Assembly (NCBI RefSeq): GCF_019457885.1
Contig: NZ_JAHZST010000001.1
Coordinates: forward strand, 1-64,000
Direction: 5' to 3'
DNA length: 64,000 nucleotides
From: Shewanella nanhaiensis
GTDB lineage: Bacteria; Pseudomonadota; Gammaproteobacteria; Enterobacterales; Shewanellaceae
Positions 18,419 to 27,624 of the stretch are shown one piece after another; within the stretch, counting starts at the first letter, position 1; each line of letters begins with the position of its first letter. The position numbers and the translations under genes are program-made. Below the pieces are notes generated by a model. That model ran no database searches, was not told where the DNA came from, and saw nothing but the letters and a program-made list of their open reading frames with translations.

Positions 18419-18598
18419 TTAGTTATAACCTCTAATATAGATTGAGGTGACCTCATCACTATTAAATGCTTCACAAAGCGAACTATAGAGTTGCGTATTA
18501 GGTTTTCTCACCATAGGTGCAAAATCATCAAACTGTTCAATCTGATCATTAAGGTGGTTGTTTTGATCGTTTCTCAATCTAACTTTAGTGCTTTCCAT
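18419..18598 (-). CDS. Small hypothetical protein (59 aa)
   Basis: I do not recognise this protein. The reading frame opens with GTG at 18604, but an AGAGG ribosome site lies 7 nt before the ATG at 18598, which I take as the start. The product (beginning MESTKVRLRNDQ) is hydrophilic, rich in Asn, Asp and Gln, with no signal peptide or membrane segment. A small hairpin (18372-18392) lies between it and the diguanylate cyclase gene. The good ribosome site is the main evidence that it is real. Confidence 0.5.
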   Translation of the reverse strand: MESTKVRLRNDQNNHLNDQIEQFDDFAPMVRKPNTQLYSSLCEAFNSDEVTSIYIRGYN

Positions 18599-18604
18599 AA
18601 TCAC

Positions 18605-18837
18605 GCCTCTGCTATTTAATCAGTTAACCCGCAAAACTGTCATAAGTTACATAAGGCCATAAAATTCAAACGCAGTAGCTACCGAATACCAATCTAGATC
18701 ATGAGCTTAATGACTAATATGAAACTAATTTCATTTAACAACACTCAATGCTGAGATTAAATACAAAACATTCAAACTTAAGGTTGAGCTGTATCAAACA
18801 TATAAATGGGTTAAATAACTCTGTGCCATAAAAAGGT
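18605..18837. other. Intergenic stretch with a small palindrome
   Basis: About 230 bp between the small ORF and the pntB terminator. ATGAAA-N4-TTTCAT near 18718-18733 is a symmetric site that could bind a regulator. Nothing else is recognisable. Confidence 0.3.
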
Positions 18838-18869
18838 GAAAAAAATGCCAGTCATCGCTGACTGGCATT
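18838..18869 (-). terminator. Rho-independent terminator after pntAB
   Basis: AATGCCAGTCA (18844-18854) pairs with TGACTGGCATT (18859-18869) around a TCGC tetraloop. On the minus strand a T-run follows. It lies 27 bp past the pntB stop codon. Confidence 0.9.
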
Positions 18870-18895
18870 GCTATTTTTTAGCTAACACAAGCAAA

Positions 18896-20305
18896 TTAGA
18901 TGCTAGCTAAAATCCTAGAAACACTCTCTTTGGCATCACCAAATAGCATCTCTGTATTCTCTTTAAAGAAGAGTGGGTTTTGCACACCGGCATAACCTGT
19001 TGCCATTGAACGCTTAAATACCACCACGTTTTCCGCATTCCATACTTCAAGTACTGGCATACCAGAGATAGGACTGCCAGGCTCTTTCGCCGCAGGGTTA
19101 ACCGTGTCGTTAGCTCCAATCACCAGCACCACATCGGTATCAGCGAAATCTTCATTGATCTCGTCCATCTCCATAACGATATCGTAAGGCAGTTTTGCTT
19201 CAGCCAAAAGTACGTTCATGTGACCAGGCAGACGCCCCGCAACAGGGTGGATAGCAAAGCGCACATTCACGCCGCGTTGACGAAGTTTCTGAGTGATCTC
19301 AGCAACCGGATATTGGGCCTGAGCAACCGCCATCCCATAACCAGGTGCTATGATAACGTTACGCGCATTCTTCAACATCTCTGCGACGTCATCAGCCTGC
19401 ACTTCACGGTGCTCACCTTGCTCAGCATCGCCAGCAGCCATAGTGCCACCTTCGCTACCAAAACCACCTAAGATCACAGAGATAAATGAGCGGTTCATCG
19501 CCTTACACATGATGTAAGAGAGAATAGCACCAGAGCTACCTACCAGTGCACCTGTGATGATCAACAGGTCATTGCCTAACATAAATCCTGCTGCCGCTGC
19601 CGCCCAGCCTGAATAGGAGTTAAGCATAGAGACAACCACTGGCATATCCGCCCCACCAATCGCCGATACTAGGTTATAGCCAAAGACAAATGCGATGAAG
19701 GTCATAATAACTAATGCAGTGATAGCATCAGTCTGCATGTAGTAGATACCCAGTACCACAGAGACAACTATCATCCCTAGGTTCAACCAATGCGCGCCAG
19801 GAAGTGACTTAGGTGCGCTCTTCACTAACCCTCTGAGTTTAGCAAATGCCACCACAGAGCCAGTAAAGGTCACCGCGCCGATAAAGATCCCTAAAAAGAC
19901 CTCGACATCATGAATGGTTTTGGCAACAGGATCTATCTGACCTGTTACCGCATCCATTAAGGAGCCATGATCTAGCGTGCTAGAGAAACCAACCAAGACC
20001 GCAGCCAATCCTACAAAACTGTGAAGAATTGCCACCAGCTCAGGCATCTCGGTCATCTCAACTTTCAGTGCTAAACGCACACCAATTGCAGCACCAATGG
20101 CCATCGCACCGGTAACAATCCAGCTGTTTCCTTCGATTTGAGTACTTGCAAGGGTTGCAATAATCGCAATCACCATACCGATAATACCCAAGATATTACC
20201 GCGCTGAGCGGTTTCCTGCTTACTTAAGCCTGCAAGACTGAAGATAAACAGGACTGCAGCAACCAGATAAGCTGCACTTAATAATCCTATAGACATATTC
20301 GTCAA
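18896..20305 (-). CDS. pntB: NAD(P) transhydrogenase subunit beta
   Basis: PntB is the integral-membrane and NADP(H)-binding subunit of proton-translocating transhydrogenase. With PntA it uses the proton motive force to drive hydride transfer from NADH to NADP+. The first 260 residues form multiple transmembrane helices. The C-terminal domain III (about 290-469) carries the NADP-binding [15 protein letters not shown] loop and [11 protein letters not shown]. Length (469) is close to the usual 460. The stop is 27 bp before a strong terminator. The gene begins 5 bp after the pntA stop, so the two are an operon and probably translationally coupled. Confidence 0.97.
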   Translation of the reverse strand: MTNMSIGLLSAAYLVAAVLFIFSLAGLSKQETAQRGNILGIIGMVIAIIATLASTQIEGNSWIVTGAMAIGAAIGVRLALKVEMTEMPELVAILHSFVGLAAVLVGFSSTLDHGSLMDAVTGQIDPVAKTIHDVEVFLGIFIGAVTFTGSVVAFAKLRGLVKSAPKSLPGAHWLNLGMIVVSVVLGIYYMQTDAITALVIMTFIAFVFGYNLVSAIGGADMPVVVSMLNSYSGWAAAAAGFMLGNDLLIITGALVGSSGAILSYIMCKAMNRSFISVILGGFGSEGGTMAAGDAEQGEHREVQADDVAEMLKNARNVIIAPGYGMAVAQAQYPVAEITQKLRQRGVNVRFAIHPVAGRLPGHMNVLLAEAKLPYDIVMEMDEINEDFADTDVVLVIGANDTVNPAAKEPGSPISGMPVLEVWNAENVVVFKRSMATGYAGVQNPLFFKENTEMLFGDAKESVSRILASI

Positions 20306-20310
20306 TCCCC

Positions 20311-21855
20311 TTAGTCTTTACGGAACATTTTCAGCATACGCTGAGTGACGGTGAAACCACCGGCAATGTTAATGGAAGCGATAAGTATCGCGATACCGGA
20401 TAAGATGAGTACCGCCGTACTGTCGCTATTCATCTGTACTAAAGCACCCACTACAATGATGCCACTGATCGCGTTAGTCACACTCATCAAAGGTGTATGA
20501 AGAGAGTGACTCACATTCCAAACCACGTAATAACCGACAACACAGGAAAGCACGAAGACACTAAAGTGCTGCAGGAAATCTGCTGGCGCTGAGTTCGCGA
20601 TTAAGCCAAATAGACCTGCCGCAACCACAGCTAAACCCGGTTTTATCCAAGGGTTCTTTTTCTTCTCAACAACTTCTGCTACCGCCTCTTCCGATTTGGC
20701 TTGAGGTTGGGCGCTGACCTGGATAACCGGCGGTGGGAAAGTGATCTCACCATCTTTAACCGCTGCCACGCCGCGAACAACTTCATCTTCGAAATCAATC
20801 ACAAAGTTGCCATCTTTCTCTGGTACCATCAGCTTAAGTAGATTCACTAAGTTCGTGCCGTAGAGCTGACTTGCTTGTGTCGGAAGACGACGCGACAGTT
20901 CGGTATAACCGATAATGGTCACATCGTTAACCACTGCCACTTCGCCAGGAACAGTCAGTTCACAGTTGCCGCCGTTAGCCGCCGCCAGATCGACAATGAC
21001 ACTACCAGGCTTCATTAAGCCAACCATATCTTCAAGGATAAGCTTAGGCGCAGGTTTACCGGGGATAAGTGCTGTGGTGATAATGATATCAACCTCTTTA
21101 GCCTGTTCGCGAAACAGCGCCATCTCAGCTTCGATAAACTCTTTACTCATGACTTTGGCATAACCATCACCAGAGCCAGACTCCTCTTCGAAATCAACTT
21201 CTAAGAACTCGGCGCCCATAGAGTTAATCTGCTCTTTCACTTCAGGGCGGGTATCAAAGGCGCGAACGATAGCTCCTAGACTCCCCGCAGCTCCCAACGC
21301 TGAAAGACCTGCAACACCAGCACCAATGATTAAGACTTTCGCCGGTGGCACTTTACCCGCGGCTGTGATCTGTCCGGTAAAGAAACGACCAAAGTGGTTC
21401 GCGGCTTCGATAACGGCGCGGTAACCATCTACGTTCGCTAATGAGCTACGAGCATCAAGAGATTGAGCACGCGAAATACGCGGCACCATATCCATGGCAA
21501 GTAGGTTGATCCCCTTCGCCTTAAACTTCTCTAACAACTCAGGGTTTTGAGCTGGCCATACAAAGCTTGCCACTGTCGCACCGGCTTTCAATAGATCGGC
21601 TTCATCAACGCCGGTATCTACATCGATAGTAGGCGCATTGACTTTCAATATGAGATCCGCTTGAAACGCTTCTTCGAGGCTAACGATTTCAGCACCCGCT
21701 TCTTGATACGCTTCATCTTTAAAATTTGCTGCCTCGCCGGCACCGCGTTGCACCACAACACTGAAACCTAATTTCTTAAGCTGAACAACAGTGGCTGGTG
21801 TCGCGGCTACCCGGCTCTCCTGGTTAAGGATCTCCCTTGGTATTCCGATTTGCAT
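20311..21855 (-). CDS. pntA: NAD(P) transhydrogenase subunit alpha
   Basis: PntA carries the NAD(H)-binding domain I and part of the membrane domain of the proton-translocating transhydrogenase. The start was set at the ATG at 21855, where the product begins MQIGIPRE as in the family and AGGAAA precedes it. A frame start 23 codons upstream would add unrelated residues. The NAD-binding motif [18 protein letters not shown] lies near residue 175, and four hydrophobic helices occupy the last 100 residues. The length of 514 is typical of enterobacterial PntA. It heads the pntAB operon. Confidence 0.97.
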   Translation of the reverse strand: MQIGIPREILNQESRVAATPATVVQLKKLGFSVVVQRGAGEAANFKDEAYQEAGAEIVSLEEAFQADLILKVNAPTIDVDTGVDEADLLKAGATVASFVWPAQNPELLEKFKAKGINLLAMDMVPRISRAQSLDARSSLANVDGYRAVIEAANHFGRFFTGQITAAGKVPPAKVLIIGAGVAGLSALGAAGSLGAIVRAFDTRPEVKEQINSMGAEFLEVDFEEESGSGDGYAKVMSKEFIEAEMALFREQAKEVDIIITTALIPGKPAPKLILEDMVGLMKPGSVIVDLAAANGGNCELTVPGEVAVVNDVTIIGYTELSRRLPTQASQLYGTNLVNLLKLMVPEKDGNFVIDFEDEVVRGVAAVKDGEITFPPPVIQVSAQPQAKSEEAVAEVVEKKKNPWIKPGLAVVAAGLFGLIANSAPADFLQHFSVFVLSCVVGYYVVWNVSHSLHTPLMSVTNAISGIIVVGALVQMNSDSTAVLILSGIAILIASINIAGGFTVTQRMLKMFRKD

Positions 21856-22213
21856 AATGTTTTCCTGGTGTCGATAGTGATGTTCTCTACTGCGATTAAC
21901 ACGAGATAATACTCGGCAATGCACTAGGTAATTTTTTATAGTGTGTTATGACATAGCAATAGATAGGGTCATTGCCGCCATCAATATTCAATCAGGCGCG
22001 TCATAAACCATACCAACAATACCAAGATATTTGGGTGATGGGTCAATAATTTTCAATAATTGAGCTTAAGGTCAATTATTTTCAGGGAGATGTTTGCTAG
22101 TGGTAGGCTGTCAATCTCATTATGCTATTAGTTATTTACAATTGTTATCAGATTCATCTACATAGATAAGGGCTATCTCGCCTCAATCAATGAATGCAAC
22201 TCTTAAGTTTTTA
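21856..22213. other. Intergenic region upstream of pntAB
   Basis: About 360 bp that must hold the pntAB promoter on the minus strand and the 3' end of the LRAT-like gene transcript. It is AT-rich. I see no clear operator, riboswitch or terminator. Confidence 0.4.
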
Positions 22214-22798
22214 CTAGATATCCAACTCAGCTTCATCCCAGTAGAGACTCTGGTTAAAGTAAGTTGCCAGACGTTGATTGAGATCATTAAAGCTAGATAG
22301 CGACTCCTCTTTACCGCTTAAACAGGACCAGACAAAGCGATGACAGTTATTATCGAAAAGATCATACTCTCGGTAGGTATAAATAGCCTGCTGCGCCTTT
22401 TCTAACATGGCAGGTTCCACAAGAACCTGATGATCATGACTGCAAGCCACAAAGATTTTGCTACCAGTACGCCCCGCTAAAAAACGTTTAGTAGATACCG
22501 CTCTCACTAAACCACTGCCATGTAACTCAATTAACGTATGTTCATCCAGCCATATCCCAGTATGCTCAATCAAACCATAAACAAAACAGCAGATAATTGA
22601 GCCAGGCTGTGGTTGCACTTTCTTGTGCCCGGCTTGCCACACACTCGGTGCGAGCGGGAGATGCTCCCCCTCTTTAAAGGTTTTTGGGGCTATCCCTTTG
22701 CGTCGCTTTAACTCTAATTGATGACGCTTCTCTCGTTCATCGGCTAACAGCACTGCACCAATTGCTGCGCCTCCAAGCCAAAGTAAGGGTAATGGCAT
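22214..22798 (-). CDS. LRAT-like domain protein, unknown function
   Basis: The 194-residue product has the layout of the LRAT branch of the NlpC/P60 superfamily. This circularly permuted papain-like fold covers acyltransferases and hydrolases. HTGIWL (near residue 79) supplies the catalytic His, ELHG a second His, and FDNNCHRFVW (near 150) the catalytic Cys. The N-terminus MPLPLLWLGGAAIGAVLLAD is a short hydrophobic anchor or signal-like helix, so it may be membrane-attached. Substrate and role are unknown. Bacterial relatives have been tied to phospholipid or thioester chemistry, which is only a family hint here. It stands alone. Confidence 0.75.
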   Translation of the reverse strand: MPLPLLWLGGAAIGAVLLADEREKRHQLELKRRKGIAPKTFKEGEHLPLAPSVWQAGHKKVQPQPGSIICCFVYGLIEHTGIWLDEHTLIELHGSGLVRAVSTKRFLAGRTGSKIFVACSHDHQVLVEPAMLEKAQQAIYTYREYDLFDNNCHRFVWSCLSGKEESLSSFNDLNQRLATYFNQSLYWDEAELDI

Positions 22799-23160
22799 AA
22801 GTCTACTCCCAGTCTGAAAGCGATAAACTCACTACTAAGATAATCACTATTAAGACCAATCTAGAAAATATTCTTTAGGAATGAAACTGTACAAATGTAA
22901 CTAAATCTATGGCTCTTTAAGCGATCTTGGAATCATCTCTTAATTTGGCTGCCGCCAGAACAAAACATTAACCTTCATCTTACTGGAAAAAATTGCCAAA
23001 ACTTAACCTATCCACTAGCTTTAAATGTATGTTTCTAAAGTTTTAATTTTCTATGAGCAGTAGTAACTATATCGTATTTTTTTGTTTTTACTCGCTCACA
23101 AATAACGATAAAACACTCATCTAAAAGATAAAATTAGTGAGATAGGAAAGCTATTGGTTT
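22799..23160. other. Divergent intergenic region
   Basis: About 360 bp between the LRAT-like gene and the hybrid histidine kinase gene. It should hold promoters for both. It is AT-rich with poly-T tracts near 23075-23090. I see no specific operator, terminator or small gene. Confidence 0.4.
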
Positions 23161-24891
23161 ATGAGTAATAAAGAGGCTGACTTAATCAAGACCATTGCTG
23201 TACTTACCCGAAAAGCACAGCGGGAGCGTAGTGCCAGATTAGAGGCGGAAAAACTACTCAACCAGAAAAGTCGTGAACTCTATTTTGCTAAGCAGGAGGT
23301 TGAAGCTTCACTTTCTTCGATTCAAAAAAAATCCAGCCAAGACATAGCCTTGATAGAACTTAAAAGCAGCCTAGAGTTGATCCTATTAGAGTTTAATCAA
23401 AATTTTCTCCAGCAACCTCTCTCAAATGAACTCCTACAAAGCCTGATGGACACATTAGCGAAACTAAAACATATTGAGTCTAGTCAGCTTGTGTTTAAAA
23501 ATAAGCAAAAAACCAGTCATCAAGCCAACTTTTCAGCTGGCACATTTACTCAATGGGCGCCCTATAACAAAGAGCAAGCAATGGACTGTGAATACTCCCA
23601 TCGACAACTCATCGTCAAAATAGGTGAAAATCAACACACTCTAGGCTCACTTTATATCAATTTATCCGTACCAAACAGTTGGTTGGCGACGATTGAAAAG
23701 CAGCTATTTCTCTTCTCTAATATGATATTTGCAGCCTACCAAAGACAGGCGCTACTGGATAAAACATTGGCGCAGAAAACTCGTGCAGAACAGTCTGAAC
23801 GCTCAACAAAAGATTTTGTCGCCATGATAAATCATGAACTAAGAACCCCGCTAAATGGCTTGCTGGGTAATACCGAGCTGATGATTGAAACAAGGCTAAG
23901 CGATCACCAAGAGAAACTGCTCAAAAACATGGTTCAATCGGGAGAGCTACTCAAAGTCATCATTAATGATCTTTTAGATATCAGTAAGATAAATGCAGGA
24001 ATGTTGGAGCTCAACGAGGTCGTTTTTTCAACACTGGAACTCACTAAAGTCATTCAAAATACTTTTGCTGCTCAAGCTGCTGAAAAAGGGTTAGCTTTTG
24101 ATTTTGAGATCGATCCCAAGACACCTGAAAACCTCTTAGGAGATCCAGACAGAATTAAGCAGATCTTTGTCAATCTTATTGGTAACGCGATCAAATTTAC
24201 CGACAAAGGTAAGATCTCAATCAAGATTGATTGGCATCAATCCTCATTTAGGTTTGTCATTTCCGATACTGGATGTGGGATCCCCAAAGAGCACCTCGCC
24301 AACCTATTTGACCCTTTTATTCAGGTAAACAACCGCAGTAATCGTCTCTACGAAGGCACAGGTTTAGGACTAACTATTTGCAAACTGCTCGTCAATGAGA
24401 TGCTTGGCCAGATAGCACTTGAAAGCAAGCCCAATAAGGGCAGCAGTTTTACCGTCACCCTACCGCTAGCTATCACACAAGCCCAACAAACGAGTCAGCC
24501 AACTGAGTTTAGTTACGCTGACTTTGACTCATTAAAGGTATTAGTCGTCGAAGATAGCCACATCAATCAGACATTGATAAAGATGATGTTGGCCAAATTC
24601 AACATCCCCCCATTTATGGTAGATAATGGTCAGGAGGCGATAGATTTTTTAAGCAACACTGAGGTCGATATCGTTTTTATGGATTGCAGAATGCCCGTTG
24701 TCGATGGGTTTCAGGCCACCAGAGAGCTGCGTAAACAAAATTACACGAACCCTATTATCGCACTCACCGCAGGAACAACCTCAACCGAGATAGAGCAATG
24801 TAAGCAGTGTGGAATGGATGATATAGTGTGTAAGCCCTATAAGATTGCCGATCTTAAGGCGATATTAATGAAGTGGAATCCACTGAATTAA
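23161..24891 (+). CDS. Hybrid sensor histidine kinase with C-terminal receiver domain
   Basis: This is a cytoplasmic signalling kinase with no transmembrane helix. An N-terminal coiled coil (about residues 5-60, motif RKAQRERSARLEAEKLL) precedes a non-canonical sensory segment (about 65-195). The HisKA domain follows with the phospho-acceptor H225 in INHELRTPLNG. The HATPase domain (about 325-440) has LIGNAIKFT, DTGCGIP and GTGLGL. The receiver domain (about 462-576) has phospho-acceptor D508 in VFMDCRMP and a conserved KP pair. Length is 576. No partner regulator or Hpt gene is adjacent, so its output is unknown. AGGAAAG lies 10 nt before the ATG. Confidence 0.9.
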   Translation: MSNKEADLIKTIAVLTRKAQRERSARLEAEKLLNQKSRELYFAKQEVEASLSSIQKKSSQDIALIELKSSLELILLEFNQNFLQQPLSNELLQSLMDTLAKLKHIESSQLVFKNKQKTSHQANFSAGTFTQWAPYNKEQAMDCEYSHRQLIVKIGENQHTLGSLYINLSVPNSWLATIEKQLFLFSNMIFAAYQRQALLDKTLAQKTRAEQSERSTKDFVAMINHELRTPLNGLLGNTELMIETRLSDHQEKLLKNMVQSGELLKVIINDLLDISKINAGMLELNEVVFSTLELTKVIQNTFAAQAAEKGLAFDFEIDPKTPENLLGDPDRIKQIFVNLIGNAIKFTDKGKISIKIDWHQSSFRFVISDTGCGIPKEHLANLFDPFIQVNNRSNRLYEGTGLGLTICKLLVNEMLGQIALESKPNKGSSFTVTLPLAITQAQQTSQPTEFSYADFDSLKVLVVEDSHINQTLIKMMLAKFNIPPFMVDNGQEAIDFLSNTEVDIVFMDCRMPVVDGFQATRELRKQNYTNPIIALTAGTTSTEIEQCKQCGMDDIVCKPYKIADLKAILMKWNPLN

Positions 24892-24919
24892 TCAACTCAC
24901 CAGTTTAAATCATGTCAAG

Positions 24920-25600
24920 TTAAGCCAGTAACTCTGTCAGTTTTACTCTTTCACCTTGGCCTATGGCACTGATCTGAGCCAGCAACAGCTCGCCACAGGC
25001 TATGGCATCAATTAAAGCATTATGAGCGGCATAAACAGGTAGACCGTAACGCGCTCTACTTGCACCAAGTCGCAAAGCCCCCTCCTTAAGCACTTCATGT
25101 TGACGCATTAACCTGCGCTTCTCTATCGCTAAGGTGTCGATAGCCATCAAGGTCACTCCCTGGCGAAAATGTGTTGATAGCCCTTTTTGTAAAAATGCCA
25201 AATCTAAGGGAGAGTGATGAGCCACCAGCATCTGTCCTTGGCATCGCTCTAAAAACCAGCTCATCGCCTCCTCTGGAGATACCGCTCTATTAAGGTGATG
25301 ATCTAAGATCCCGTGGATCGTGGCACTCTGGCCGACACTACCCTCTATTTTCACCAATTTATGCTCAGCTTTTGACAGTATAAGCCTTCCCTCTTCTATC
25401 GGCACTATGCCGATACTTAAGATCTGATCAAACTGGGCATCAAGCCCTGTCATCTCTAGATCGATAGCCAACATGGGGACACGCTCAACATCGAGATCCA
25501 GTAGAGATTGCTGTCCATGGTAATAGGTCTTAAGAGCTTGCTCCTCAGCCCGAAAGGCGCGCCAACAGAGTTTGCTTTTTAAAAGGTAGCGAGACAGCAA
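24920..25600 (-). CDS. DEDDh 3'-5' exonuclease (DnaQ-like)
   Basis: This exonuclease is of the epsilon/RNase T superfamily. Exo I is DLEMTG (near residue 46), Exo II is AHHSPLDLAFL (near 125), and Exo III carries the His-Asp pair in AAHNALIDA (near 192). All four acidic residues and the His of the DEDDh active site are present. Length is 226. The gene follows the DUF294/CBS protein by 1 bp, so the two are a tight operon. This pair is commonly found with DUF4212/SSS symporter genes, which lie upstream here at 30023-32035. Its physiological substrate in this setting is unknown. Confidence 0.9.
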   Translation of the reverse strand: MLSRYLLKSKLCWRAFRAEEQALKTYYHGQQSLLDLDVERVPMLAIDLEMTGLDAQFDQILSIGIVPIEEGRLILSKAEHKLVKIEGSVGQSATIHGILDHHLNRAVSPEEAMSWFLERCQGQMLVAHHSPLDLAFLQKGLSTHFRQGVTLMAIDTLAIEKRRLMRQHEVLKEGALRLGASRARYGLPVYAAHNALIDAIACGELLLAQISAIGQGERVKLTELLA

Positions 25601-25601
25601 A

Positions 25602-27449
25602 TCAGAAACTCCGAGTAAATTTCAGTTTTATACCGGACTGAGCATCATGAACGACTTTAAAAGCATCCCTCAATTGATGCCTGACTAAAGAGGAGAGGTG
25701 CTTGGGTTGCAAATAGTTAGATATGGGCATAGTGTGAGTATGTTGATACCCCTGATTAGAGAGCCGCATATGAGCGATAAACTCATGGGCATCGGCAAGA
25801 TTAAGTGCATCTTTGCGGTTAATAATATCTTTCTCCATTAACACTCGGATCCGTTTTGCCGTATTAACCTCTTTAATCCCTGCCGACAGGGCATAGACAC
25901 GTGCGATGTCATTAATCAGCGCATTACCTTTATGTTTAAGATCAATCCCCTTTACTTCAGAACCATCACGTTCGAGCACAAACTTCTTAAAAAAACCTAA
26001 AGGTGGCGACTCGACCAGCGAGTTATTTGTCATTCCAGCCAGAAAAATATCATTGTCTTTGGTCTCTGCTAGTACCTTGTCCTGTAAGCTATCGAACAGG
26101 GAAGCGGGGCCAAACACCGAGCGCATATCGAAAAAGATGCTGGCATGCATTAAGGCTTTAGGCTCAGGTGTATTCACCCAACTAGCAAACCGATTTTGCC
26201 ACTGGGAGAGGCTCAAACGCCACTTGGGATTTTGCGCCATAATATCGCCTGGGCAGTAGATATAGCCGCACTTATCTAAACCGCTACACACAGCTTTTGT
26301 TAACGCCTCAAAATAGCCTGATGCCGCTTCATCTGGCTCATGGGCAAGCAGCAAACCGTTATCCTGATCTGAACAGGCGGCCTGATCTTGTCGCCCCTGA
26401 GATCCAAAGGCCAGCCAGCAAAAAGCCATCGGCGCTTCACCGAGCAGCTTTTGGTTTAATATGATCAATCTACGTGTCAACGCATCGGTGACAGAGGTCA
26501 GTACCCGACCAATCTCCTCTGCCCTAGCATCGGCACTGATTAAGTTTTGTAGGAGCAGTGGGATCTGTTTACTCACAGAGATAAGACTGTCTAAGCTGTT
26601 TTGGCGCTCTATTTCGCCAATCAAGAGCAGAGGCTGCGAACTTTGCCCACGTAGAATATCGGTACTGGTCAAAACGCCAACCGCTCTCTCATCATCGACA
26701 ATGGGCAGATGATGAATACCATGCTCACTCATCAAGAGCATAGCCTCAAACACTAAGGCGTTAGAGCTGAGCACCTTTGGCTGAGTGGTCATGGCTTGAT
26801 GTACAGGTAAACTGCCATCTTGCCCTTCTGCCAACACGCGATTTCGCAGATCCCTATCGGTTAAGATCCCACACAATTTATGGTTATCAATTACCAGCAC
26901 AGAGGAGACTCTGGCCTCACGCATCTTCTTCGCCGCATCTCTGACACAGGCGTTGATATCGATGATAAGAGGGTTATTCGACATCAAGGAGCTGACTCGG
27001 CTAGTCGTGGTTAACTCTTTCGCTTTAAACCTAGCTTGATGACGAAGGCGTTTGGCGAAAGCACGGTTAAAAAAGCGATCAAATTGCCGGCTCTCAACAC
27101 GCAGATAATCGAAGGTATCAGGGTCCAAGTGATAAACTAGACCATCTTCTAAAATGCGCACCCGATTACTGACTTTTTCACCTGACAGGAGTGAAGGGAA
27201 ACCAAAATAATCCCCCTCTCCCAATCGATCAAGTAGCTCCCCATCATCATTTCTTACCTCAAAAGCGCCACTACGGACAATGTAAAGCTGAGGGTCTGTT
27301 TCATCCAAAGGAACAAAGGCAGATGCTTTGCTGTAATAGCCAACACTTAAACTTTTGCAACATAGATCTAGCGTCGAACTAGACAATGTATCGAAGGGGA
27401 CAAGCCCTTGAATAAAATCTGTGATGGGTTGAAGCTCACTTGCATCCAT
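25602..27449 (-). CDS. cNMP-binding/CBS/DUF294 nucleotidyltransferase-like protein
   Basis: The 615-residue cytoplasmic protein has three parts. A cyclic-nucleotide-binding domain at about residues 15-135 contains GEGDYFGFPSLLSGE. Two CBS domains at about 155-275 contain MREARVSSVLVIDN and MSEHGIHHLPIVDD. The C-terminal DUF294 domain is GlnD-like and contains GSQGRQDQAACSDQDN. That last motif resembles the nucleotidyltransferase GS...DxD site. Family knowledge suggests a regulator that modifies or senses nucleotides, often associated with acetate or organic-acid symporters. Here it is in an operon with the DEDDh exonuclease and near the SSS symporter genes. Confidence 0.88.
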   Translation of the reverse strand: MDASELQPITDFIQGLVPFDTLSSSTLDLCCKSLSVGYYSKASAFVPLDETDPQLYIVRSGAFEVRNDDGELLDRLGEGDYFGFPSLLSGEKVSNRVRILEDGLVYHLDPDTFDYLRVESRQFDRFFNRAFAKRLRHQARFKAKELTTTSRVSSLMSNNPLIIDINACVRDAAKKMREARVSSVLVIDNHKLCGILTDRDLRNRVLAEGQDGSLPVHQAMTTQPKVLSSNALVFEAMLLMSEHGIHHLPIVDDERAVGVLTSTDILRGQSSQPLLLIGEIERQNSLDSLISVSKQIPLLLQNLISADARAEEIGRVLTSVTDALTRRLIILNQKLLGEAPMAFCWLAFGSQGRQDQAACSDQDNGLLLAHEPDEAASGYFEALTKAVCSGLDKCGYIYCPGDIMAQNPKWRLSLSQWQNRFASWVNTPEPKALMHASIFFDMRSVFGPASLFDSLQDKVLAETKDNDIFLAGMTNNSLVESPPLGFFKKFVLERDGSEVKGIDLKHKGNALINDIARVYALSAGIKEVNTAKRIRVLMEKDIINRKDALNLADAHEFIAHMRLSNQGYQHTHTMPISNYLQPKHLSSLVRHQLRDAFKVVHDAQSGIKLKFTRSF

Positions 27450-27565
27450 AGATCGACTGCCACAATTTGAGATAATAAAACAATACCAAATTCAACCTAA
27501 TGCAGGTATTCGACTAATGGAGTAAGAGCAGTTCACTTTAAAGTTTATACAGTGTAGAGGAGAAA

Positions 27566-27604
27566 AATTGGGGCTTAATAGGGTCCATTTGACCCTATTA
27601 AGCC
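27566..27604 (-). terminator. Rho-independent terminator after the amidohydrolase gene
   Basis: GGCTTAATAGGGTC (27572-27585) and GACCCTATTAAGCC (27591-27604) form a perfect 14-bp stem with a 5-nt loop. The minus strand continues CCAATTTTT. It lies 20 bp past the amidohydrolase stop codon. Confidence 0.9.
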
Positions 27605-27624
27605 ACTAGATTAAACAGGTGTTA

